Shown in pieces: positions 41,701-53,507 of a stretch of 64,000 bases of DNA (positions are counted from its first letter, which is position 1; the number at the start of each line of letters is the position of its first letter). Source of the stretch: Endomychus coccineus (Eukaryota > Arthropoda > Insecta > Coleoptera > Endomychidae); assembly GCA_958510875.1 (NCBI GenBank), contig OY294069.1, positions 182,821,112-182,885,111 of the forward strand. Direction: 5' to 3'. Under the pieces are notes generated by a model, which was not told where the DNA came from, ran no database searches, and saw only the letters and a list, made by a program, of their open reading frames with translations. The position numbers were made by a program, and so were the translations under genes.

Positions 41701-44700
41701 TCACTCTAATTGAAGATCTTTTAATCCGCAATAATACTTTACCGGCAATAACACAGGAAATATTAAGTTTAATCTCACTTTGCATAGACCAAAATTATTT
41801 CACAATTAACGATAAATATTACAAACAGAACACCGGACTCCCCATGGGTTCGCCATTATCTCCGTTGCTAGCAGAAATATTTATGAATTACTTGGAAACT
41901 AAGATTTTAAATTCCAATTTTCAGCACATGTTTGTATATTGGTATCGCTATGTTGACGACGTAATCGCTTGCTATACAGGCAGTAACCGTCAAATAAATT
42001 CTTTTCTCACCTATATCAACAACTTACACCCAAATATAGAATTCACATTAGAGATGGAAAACAACAAGTCCTTAAACTTTTTAGATCTGACAATTTCACA
42101 CACAAATAATTACTTTTCTTTCGCTATTTATCACAAGCCCACCCACACAGATACCACAATACACAACACTTCTTTACATCCACAATCACATAAGCTAGCA
42201 GCATATAATTGTATGATACATAGATTAATTAATGTCCCATTAAGTAAAGATAATTTCCATTTAGAATTAAACAGAATCGTAGATATTGCCAAAAATAACG
42301 GTTATAATGTCAAGATAATTAATAAAATACTCCAAAATAAACTCAATAAAAAAGCCTTAAGCATAATTTATCCGCAAATTAATAATAATACAAAATCAAA
42401 TTTCACATGTCTAACATATTTAGGTAAACATTCACTAAAAATATCTCAATTCCTTAAAAAACAGAATAAAAACGTCCCCTTTAAAACAACAAATAACCTA
42501 TGCTCGTATATTAATAACTCGAAATCTAAAAAAGATAACTTAAAGAAATCTGGAGTTTACAGACTGAGATGTGATGACTGTAGTGCTTTGTACATAGGAC
42601 AAACTGGACGCAGTTTCAGCGTAAGGTTCAATGAACATTTGAGAAGTTACAGGCTCAAAAAAGAAGACTCTAATTACGCAAATCACCTGTTAGAACATAA
42701 CCACAATTTCACCCTTAATCCTGATATTCTACATATTCAGGAAAAAGGACATAAACTTAATATATTAGAATCCATCGAAATTTTGAAACACGCAAAAAAC
42801 AATAATAATGTAATATTAAATGATCAAATCGACACATATAATTCACCGCTTGTTAACAATTTTGTAAACACACTCCCACCATTATCCACCCCCATCCCTC
42901 AATTTGCACCACATTCTGATCCCTGATATTTAAGGACATACTTTTAGATTTAGCTTTAGTTGATAACTCCTCGCTTTGATAATGCCACAGTGTGGTGAAA
43001 CAATTTGTCAGCATTTTTAAATTAAATGTTAAAAGTTTTGTGTAAAATTTGAGTTTTATTCTCTAACTTCTGAAGTGTATGTTTATGGTTATGTGTAATT
43101 GAATTCCATAAAAAACATCGATTACTTATGATTTAAGAAATTGAAGTATAATTAAGATGTATAGTGTTATTCGTACGTCACACCTTCTTACACTAAGCAT
43201 AGTATTTTTCGAAGGCTATTAATTGCTATATGAAGAAGGCTTAATACCAATATTTTCTTCATGCTTCATGCTACATGCTTGATGAACTACAAGTCAGATG
43301 TTCATCAAATGTAATTCCATATCTATCGTAGATTAGTTTGGATAAAGGAGGTGACCTTCTAGAAGATATCTATCGGATTAAACGAGTACTAAATCAAATG
43401 AAAACGTTGGGGAATTTTATAAAATTGTTGTACAGTCATATGTTTTGTCTAGCTTAAGGTGGATCATTCTGTTAGACAATCGGACATACTGAAAACGGAC
43501 AGGCCAGATTGAAAGTTAATTTATTTCTCGATAAATCGCAGGTGGCACTGCGATACGTTGCACAAGGGCTCTGATTTATGTTATCAATTGTTTCGCGCTT
43601 ACGCGATGTCATGTTTTTGTTCTTCTGCAATGTTTGTACTGACTGAACGTTATCAATCAACTGTTTTTGATTCGCTTATTATTTTGTTTAGTTCCAATTA
43701 TAAACCACTGTTTGTAATAAAGTATCGAGAGACATGTCGTTTGACAAACACGTTTGATCTCGTTGTGATTTTTCTCGCGATTATGGGCCGAACAACTTGG
43801 TGTAGGTAACAAGAATTTCAGCTCAACTGCTTGAAGCCAGCTATATTGGCACATCTTCAATCAAATATAGGTCAGAAGTAACTTGTTGCCAATAAAATTT
43901 ACGCCCAGTTCGACATACCATTTGATTCTTGTCTTGACCTATACCCTGCCACCAGATTTATTATTTTTGTCGAAATACTGTCCCGTCATCAGGGACAAGA
44001 TAACTGTCTGGTACCAATGCTCTTACGTTTCGAGAGCTTCAAAATGGGATTGGATGAATTAAAATGTAAAATATTCGTGTTAAATGTATAAACGTTATTC
44101 TTCTTATGAGTCATCGTTTCGAGGAATTTTCCAAAGAACCGTGGCGATCACTAAGGCAGAAACTTCCTCAGTTGATGTGCGATGGTTTGTTTTGAGATCG
44201 ATCATTCTAGCACTAACTGTAGATACTCTTGTAGGGAGCAAGCACTTCAAGAACTTTATGTACTTTTGGCAAGAAAACTCTCGAGATTTCCTCGTCCACG
44301 AATCGACAAACCTTGGGATTGGGATAAACCGCACCACAATAAATATTCCACTTCCCTGGTTGAATCGAAACATTATGTGAATCGCCGATAGAATGTCTCG
44401 AGAAAGGTATTGGCATGTAAGTGAGTGTTATAGGCAACAGGAAAGATCTCACTAGATAAAGAGTTCCACAACTTTGCTATTCGATAGAAAAATGAAGTTT
44501 GGTAGAAAGAAGTTCGGTAGGTCTTTAGCTCGATAATGAGGGTGGTTTTGGTATCCTTGTCTACCGATGATTGTTGAACTTTGGGTTGAATCAAAAGTTT
44601 CGGACATGATCGTTGATGTAAGTTGGATGAAGGTAGTAAACATTTTAACAATTGAATTTAGAATTTGAAATCTTTGATACAAAGATGTAACTCGTTCAAG

Positions 44701-47700
44701 GCCTAGAATTAATTTGTGCTAACACTTTCCCAGACAGTGCCTACTGACTTCCAAATACCAGACGTTCTCATAATCCAGTGGACGGACTGGGAGAACGACT
44801 CCGGACCACTTCCGCCAGAAGGACTCGTGTGATACATGAACAGGTCCAAGACTGGCAAGTCTATTAGCCGGAGTCTACTCGTGCATACCCAAAAGATAGA
44901 TTTCAGTTCACCTAAGTGGTCACGTGACCGATTTCCAGGCCGTGGTGTGTGCAATCCGAATCTGTGTCCTGGAAAACTTGAGACTAAACCACCGGGCTTA
45001 GACGGCTCATCTCAGAGAGCTACTGGATAGACAGTGGCTCTTGGTTTGGCGCAGGGTCCCCGGTATAAGACAAGCGAAGCTCCACATCGCGGAGCTCTTG
45101 CCCAAACGCTCGAAAAAACCTTTTATTTATGAGCAGAAGAAGCTTAAAACAACTCCTCACTGTCATCTGAATAAACATCTACCCTTAATGGGCATTGCTG
45201 ATGACCCATGTTGAAGTAAATGTGAAAAGGCGGACGAAATTGCTTCTCACATCCTTGCAGAATGTCCAGCTCTGACTTTTCTTAGACTGCAATATCTCTG
45301 CAGCGCATACATGTGGCCCAAAGTCACAAGAGACATCAGTCGATGCATAATCTTAGCCTTCGGCGCTCTTGGACTGAGTATTGTATCAGAGGGCGCACAA
45401 TGGACCCAATCAAGCGTTCTAACTGCTCTGAACATGATTGATTGTCAATATATCCTTTTAAGTGTGTGCTTGCTTTTTTCATACCATTCCAATGAACTTG
45501 AGCTGCTCTAATATCTAACAAAGAGTATGAAGTGAGGTTTTATTTTTAATGTTGATCCATTTTCAGACCATAATTTTCATACGGCACGTAGCTGCTGGAG
45601 GCATAGAAATTTCCGGCTACATAGATTACGCACAAGAATTGAAACGACGGGATTGGGACGATTTCTTTAAAAGTATGATTAATCTGAACCTTATACGGGG
45701 TGATTCGAATTCGCTATTTCTCCAATCGTTTTGGAATGGCATGCGAATTTGTATCACTCGATATAATATGTAATGTCAGTAAATGTCTATTTTTTTTTAG
45801 AACAAGTTGTTATTATGCCGACCCCTAACGATCTAGGATACTACCATTGGAGGAACGAATTTATGGCAACCAACGATTCGGAAAATTATAAAGTGAATAT
45901 GATTCAGATTGAAATCTGTGAAAAAATTAAATAGTACACTCGAAACAGTAACGATTAATGGTATGTTTTGTTTGTTTAGGTCATAGTATGCGGTGACAGA
46001 TGGATGATGTTCGAAAATAAAAACGACAGGAAATTGATTTATACCGATCCATCGGCAGATCCAGGACATAACACCTGTAGGAAGCGGATCAAGTCAAAAA
46101 TATGTCAACATTTTATTTTATTCGATCATTTTGTGAGACGTAGAAGATGAGGAAACGTATGTTTTCATAGGGTTTTAGGGAAATAAACAATTTTTCATAT
46201 CGTCTTTATAGTCATTTCTGTTTTGAAATACAGTGTTTATTCATTTATTTACTTAGTACAGGCAACCAAACAGAATAACAATTGTCCAATAGCGTGGTTA
46301 CACAGTTTCAAAAAAGAAAAGAAAAAAAAGAAGAGAATACCTATATTTCAATTCAAGGTGTACTGTTTAGTTTCTGAAAACCCCAATGGCATATAGTATG
46401 CATAGAAACATGGAACAAGTCAATGTGTGTGAAAAATAAATTATAATTTTCTTGTAGCAAACACATTGGCGAATTATTTGCATAATTTGTAGCAAATGAT
46501 GGGTGGTAGAACAGTGTCTACAGCTCAATACGTGGAAAGATCTCATATTATAGTCTATGTGATTCTCAGTCATGTGTATCACTCATAGAAATTCAATATT
46601 GAGACATTTCTCTTTCCCCTAAATTTTAGAGTGTTAATTTGGAAAGTGTAATGAATTTTATAATATCGGCTGTATAAATTGATAACAAAACTGGGACAAA
46701 CAGATTCCCTGAGGCACTCCAACTTTCACAGGTGCCATATTGTAATTTGACCACCATCTCCATTTCTACATAAATGTACGTATTGATTCCCGTTTGTTAA
46801 AAAAGAAATCAATAAGAGATATCTTGCAATAAAAAGGGAGGTTAAATCTTGTTCTCGCCTGTGCATTTTGAAGTTCCTCGGGGTCTGTGCTTTACCCAGT
46901 AATATTCCGGTAGTAAAAGTTGAAAGAAGAATGTCTAATTTTCCTGGACCAGAAGATGACTAGTTCAAGAAATGTATAGTCTAAAGTTGTTTCAGTATGT
47001 GATTAAGTTCCCGGGGATAATGACTGAATGTTGGGCTATACTATGTGGGAATATTTTGTCTTATGACCCTTTTCTACTATTATATTTTTGTGTGTATATA
47101 ACTCTAATGAACTTTATTTTTTTTCAAACATATAGTCTAAGTAGACTGTTCTGAACTTTAATTTAAAATAATTATTATAATAATATTTGCAACTAATGTG
47201 ACAAGAGCTGTAGAATTTGCGAAATTTGTTTAGTCATTTATTGGAACCATCTTCTGGGGGCATCATAAGTTGAAAGCACGGTTTCTAAAACTTATGACGG
47301 AGTATGTTGCGAGTTAAATTGAAAATAAATTTGCAATCGAATTTATTCTGTTGTGCATATTGCAATGAGTTCACGAAGCTCGTAATGATAAAGCTATCGA
47401 TTTTTTTAGATTACAACTTAGCGAACAATATCACAGCGACAAAGAATTCGCACAGTTTCAAATTGCCTAGTGAAATGCAGATTTAGAATTTCATTTCGCA
47501 ACTTTCACGACAAAATCGTCTATGGAGAAATCTTGCAAATATTGTCCTGTGTCGCTTGAGAGAATAACACTCTACGACCCTCTATCATCAAGTCTACATG
47601 GATTTGACGGCCAGAGCCCACTTACTGTCGACATACCTCATCAATTTTCCAATCGCTTTTAGTTTAGAGTTCCTGAAATAACGCCCTCAAGGCAGTATTA

Positions 47701-50700
47701 GAACTAAGGAATATCGCGAAATATGGTTTTGAATGAATTGTCTCCAATATAACTAATCTTTTATCATTCAATCGAAGATGATCTGTTTGTACTTTTGTCA
47801 TTTTAGGAAGGTGCTGTAGATAATGCATCCGCTATCGGTTTCAGCTATTATGTTGCAGCAAAAAACGTCATAAGGAGGTGTATGCTATAGCGAAATGAAA
47901 GGTTCGATCTCATCGGCCATCGCATTTCAATATGAGAGCATCCGAAATGTTATTTTTGTACGAACCAGGTATTTCGAATTGTGTACTTTGTCTTTTTTCA
48001 AAACAGTATATAAAAATGTTCGACACAACTTCAATTCTCCTGCTACCACAAGAAGCTATACCTACATTTGAATAGTGGCTTCTTTGGTCTACAGATAATG
48101 CGGATAATCATATAAGATCAAAATAGTGAACTAATAATAGCTTTCCAATTTTTAATGCTAGTTTCAGAAGATTGATACTCATCTCTTGGATGACCGAAGC
48201 TTCAAGTTCTCATTTAAATAATGAAAATTGATTTTTTAGTGGATAAGCGTGATTGTTCCTTATTCATTACGAAAATTTACTTGATAAATTCATTCTCAAG
48301 GGGAACATCAACAACACGATACGATCTGCCTCTAAAAGAGACATAAATAGAGCTCCTATCCTAAATGAATGGTCTTGGTTAATGTCACTTTGACATTCGC
48401 TCATGCCTGAATCTTGAGAAACCAACGTAACTTTGTTCGGGGTTTGTTTTATTAAATTTCGCTAAAATATGGATCGGAATGAAAAAATCGAAGCGGATTG
48501 TAGATTACTCAAGTTTAACAAGTATGAGGACTATTTAGATTCAATGGTAACGCCGTTGGATAGGTGCCTATTGCCTAATAGATTAATAACAAGACAATTG
48601 GCTGCTCTCGGTTATAGGTAAGTTTATCCAAACAACCAGATCAAAAATTGAATAGAATCAACCATTACGTGATGAAACCCATTATAAATTTGAAAAATAT
48701 TACCAGTATTTTGAAGAAGCTACGATGTAGCGACACTAGTAATATTTATTTTATATAAGTTCGAACTAAAACACCGGAAATTTTTTGATCTCTCGAAATA
48801 TTAGGTATCCCCGAATATCAGGTTCTGATCATCAAAACATTGAGTAAAGTGTAATTAGTTGTCATTTCGGACATTGTCCATCGAAAATGAATTTGTTTAT
48901 CAACGGTTTTAGGAGTGAGCAATTTCAAATACAGTTTTCCGACAGCTTCATTCTGCGTGTATTGTTGCAGGAGTTCCGGAGAGACCCTGTCGAGAGAAGA
49001 CTTTGAAAGGCGAAGGGATGCAGTGATACTCTATCTACATCCTCCTTACAAATCATACGTTATGGCCAGCACTGGTTCACCATTCACAGATCTGGCGCAA
49101 AGAGAACTAGCTATCAGGGAACGTCCTAATAGAATTGGAATTTTGTCCGTAAGTATAACTACTTACCTGTGAAAATATTCAGATTAATGAACAAACCAAC
49201 ATTCTATTAAGGTTCCCAAATGTCGTCTGTCTGATTCATTTCATGATAAATACTTTACTCAGACACCTGTTATGTGGTTTGCTTCAAGTTTTGTTATCGT
49301 CTTCCGAAGTACTCTAACATCGCTTGAAACAAACCAAACTCGTCAAAAATAGAATTTGCACGAAATATCATGATTAACTGAAATCATTAAGTTTCCATAC
49401 CGTCGTCCTTTATTAGCATAATTTTTTTCTTTCGAACAATTCTGCTGCTATTAATTAATTTTGGACACTTCTGCAAGTTAATTGTATGATTGTGATATAT
49501 AATCAATAACCAGAAAAATAATGTAGTCGTAATGATACAAAAATTATCATAGATTTCATTTAAAAAACCTAAGATTAATGCCACAAGTAACAAGAGGGCA
49601 CTGCAGAAGAATAAAATTCCTATTTTCAATATTTTTAAGCGACTTGCATATTTTCGAATTCTTACAAAAATGTATACACACATCATATCGAAAATAGTCG
49701 GGATGGATGCAAAGAAGTTCAGAACGGATAATTCTGAAAAATTGAGAGAATAGAGTGACAATTCACGTGGCAATTCGTGCAACAGTAATCAGTTTCGAAT
49801 GTTAACGCTTTTATGGATTTTCAGACAATTATTTTTATGCGCCACATATCTTCTGGAGGTGTAGAGACTTCTAGCTACCTAGATTATGCACAGGATTTGA
49901 AACGAAGGGATTGGGAGGATTTCTTCAAAAGTATGATTTTCTTTATCTCAATATACAGGTTGATTTAAATTTGCGATTTTGAATTCTAATTCGGAAATTT
50001 GAATCACTCCGTACAAATAGCCATGAATATCTTTGATTTTATGTTTCAGATCAAGTACTTTTCCTGCCGAGCCAAAATGACTTGAGTTTCTTGAATTGGA
50101 AGAACGATATAGTGGCAATTAACGATTCGGAAAATTATAAAGTAACTATCGCACCGATCGGTGCTTCGGAACATAAGCACACGAGTAAATGCAAAGTCTA
50201 TTGAAAACACATCTCGTATTAGGAGTCAATAGACTCGAGTTTTGTTTCTCTAGGTTGAACAGTGACTATTAGTTCCAGACCAGACAGCTGTTCCGCTCTT
50301 CTTATGATCTCGTCAGTGGAACGAGGCAGACGATGAAGTCAGCGATCTACCATCTCCGGTAGTGATATCACTACCATCTTCGAAAATGTTTGGCGAAACT
50401 AGATGCTCCAACACCATCAGCCGGAAAGCTGATGGCGCACTGATAATATTATTTACAATGTGACGCATTAATAATACAGTTCTCGCGATTCAAAGGATCA
50501 ACGGTGAAGTAATTGGAAATACTATTGCCAACGTGAAGAACTATTGATTCTGACACGAGATGTGTTTGTAATTCCCTTTGCAGTTTCTCAACTCAACTGT
50601 TTCGTGAGAACTGTATTGTCAATGAGTGGCATTTTGTTCAACTCGGAGAATCAAAACTTTGACTCGACGAAATATTTGAGTACTTCTATTCTTTTATTTT

Positions 50701-53470
50701 TCAGGTGATTCTGTGCTCGGATAGAGGATTGACATTCGAAAACAAAAGAGATAGAAAACAGATTAGCACCGACCCGACTATAAATCCAGGGCATAACACA
50801 TTAAGGAAACGAGTCAAATCGAAAATTTATCAACATTTAGTGCTGTTCGATCATTTCGTAAGAAAGAGGATTCCTGCTTAGGGGTTAATTTGGATGAACT
50901 ATTCCAGTGCGCTTTTATCCGTTTCCATTTAGTTTTGGGTACTTTTTCCAGGGTGATATTTTGTAATCGGTTTTCAAAAAATTCCTGTATGCCCAAAATC
51001 CTAAGATTTCGACGTATATCTGTTGACAAATAGAATGTTTGGACACTTATTACACTTAATGATTGAATTATCCACAACATTAATAACACTTAGTTGACTT
51101 AGAGAAGATGAGAATTATTCCAAATCTTTGGAAACATTCTCATACACTTACTCATTAATGGCATGCCGAAGTAAGTTGTAAATTCCTCAGTAAAACTATA
51201 AATGGCACTTCCTTAGCGTAAATTTCTTCAAGAGGACAGTTTTGTATAGCTCAATATTCGATAATATTCAGAAAACTAATATAAAATAAATATTAAAAGT
51301 TTGGTTTTCAATAAAACCGTATCTTTTTAAGAAGGTATTACAACATACAATAGTTCTGAAACAAACAATGAATAAGTAAGCCCCAAATTCAAGATTTGAA
51401 GATAATTACCATTACTCCTATTCTAAAAATGTTAATTTTTCAGCTTAAGAAACCAATTATTATAAGAGATATATCCTTGAGAGGATCCATATAAGATGTG
51501 TTGGTACAAAAATCAGTAGTTTTGGTTTTGGTATGGCTAATACCTTTGCTATCGTAGTCATAAGATTTCAAACACATCTGTTCAACATTGTAGCTATTTG
51601 GTGCTCAGATGTTTTTGCCTAGTTGTCGAGTAATGACGTCAATTACAATGTAATGATTTTCTAACGCATATTCACAAATTTTAGACATTAATGTTCGGTT
51701 CTTTGTTGGGATATAGACATTATTAATTGAAATTAATGCGATAAAGACGCTCAGTGCTTACTACTAGTAGTTTAAGAAATTCTGCGCTTTAGTTGATGTG
51801 AATTAGTTTTAAAACGTCTTCTGATGATGGTAGTGACACCGAAACGTACTTAAATAAGATAATATGTTGATATAATATGTTAATATGACCTTTATCCCAA
51901 TAATTTATGAGAAATTACAGTTAAAATGTTAAAATAATGTTTATTGCAATGACAGCCTCAAACCATTCCTCTCTCTTCGAACTGTTTTGAAGCATCCTGC
52001 TGATTTGTTCTTAGATTATAAATAGTATAAACAGCATGTATATCTGTGAATATGTCAAAGTTTTCTAAGTGTGATCGCGTTTTTTTTAAATTATCTAAGC
52101 TTCTTTCTTATTCAATACATGTTTGTTTGTATTGTCATCAGTAGTTCGATATTAGTATTCATACTAATGTCTCGATTACGGAATTCGAATAATAGAGTTC
52201 TATTAAGCACAAGTTTAAGAACAATTCATCAAAAATGTGGATAAACGCGAACGTTTGGTAATAACAAAATGAGTTTCAGAATCACGTGCCCCAGCCCAGA
52301 ATCCGATTAGTCAAATCGGAGAGTCGGTTCGTCTCTATCTCCCAAGAGCGTTATTAGAGAATGCCACTCAATTTGACGGGTTTTTAATTTTGCCTTGGTT
52401 AAATTCAATGTACATACAACTGATAGGTTAACAAACTGAAAAATTATTAAACATGTTTCTAATTGTCGCAGCCTACGTGCAATTTTACAAACGTCGCCTC
52501 GAACCTTCTATTTTCCAGTTTATGTCTCCCGAACTTCTGAAAAGTGAAAATATACATCTGACTCGTTTATCTCACAGACTGGTGCCAGTTCCGGCGTACA
52601 TTTATATCCAATGCCCTAAGATAAATCTGATCTTATCTTAAATTACGTCAAATAAACCAAACTCATATTGAAATGGTTTTATCGTTCTTGTAGAATCTTT
52701 CCAACATCTGCATTTACTGGAAAAATTTTGCCAATCAAAGAAATTAGACAATCGTATATTTCAGCTTCTCGATCCCTCTAAGTTTTTGTGAAATTCACCA
52801 ACACGTTCTGTATAGTTCAAAAAATATAAGGTCGTCTTCTAAACGCTAAACTATGAACTACTCGAAACGACAATAATTTACTCTATAAATAGACTAATTA
52901 GAAAAGTAATTATATTTGATAAACGGAAAAATATTTTTGTTCAAAAAGCCATGTAAATCAAAATCTTCACTTGTAATTGCGAAAATGTCGTCCACTTATA
53001 TATACCAAACTTTTGGAAACTGATTTAATTTTGTTCGCTTAAGAAAAATATTGGCCAAAAAAGGAGAGAGTGAATTGTCCATTGCACATCCGCTTGTTTG
53101 TTTATAGTAATTTTTGTTAATAGTGAAATAATTTTGCTCCATACATAAAGATGTAAGTATTACGTATTCTGTGCAGTTTCTATCTGGGATATTGATGTTT
53201 GAAAGCCATTTCTGCAGAATGTTTTTCCACTCAGGGATTGGAGTATTTGTAAATAGTGGAACAACATCAAATGAAACGACAGTATCACCAGGTTCAAGTT
53301 TGAAATCTTTCAATTTTGCAATAAGCTCCAAAAAATTTTTCACAGACAATCCTGGTGCTGCTTGGAAGTTGCTAAATTCCTTCACTAACCATTTTGCTAT
53401 GTTATACGTAGGATCATGTTTGAAATGATTGGTCTCATGGAATTATCCGGCTTATGAATCTTAGATACGC

Positions 53471-53507
<37 letters not shown>

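Larger units (their letters stand above)
39745..43087 (+). mobile_element. Head-to-head Penelope-like insertion with 12 bp target duplication
   Basis: TGTATGTTTATG at 39745-39756 and 43076-43087 flanks the insertion 39757-43075. The right part (40934-43075) is a plus-strand PLE lacking only its N-terminal coding region. The left part (39798-40933) is an inverted copy of the last 1,136 bp (41940-43075), starting at the Y-R-Y-V-D-D codons. The arms are equal in length and look essentially identical, so the insertion is young. The left arm alone carries a 41 bp extension (39757-39797). The unit sits in intron 2 of CFAP299 copy 1, hence also in NOS intron 1. Confidence 0.93.

Noticed and set aside
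43007..43009. Active hammerhead cleavage site in the 40-43 kb PLE
   Set aside because: The fold and GUC are present, but the core has lost C3 and the catalytic G8, so activity is unlikely in this subfamily as it stands.
37705..50881. CFAP299 copy 2 as a processed retrocopy of copy 1
   Set aside because: All four introns are present at the same positions and phases in both copies.
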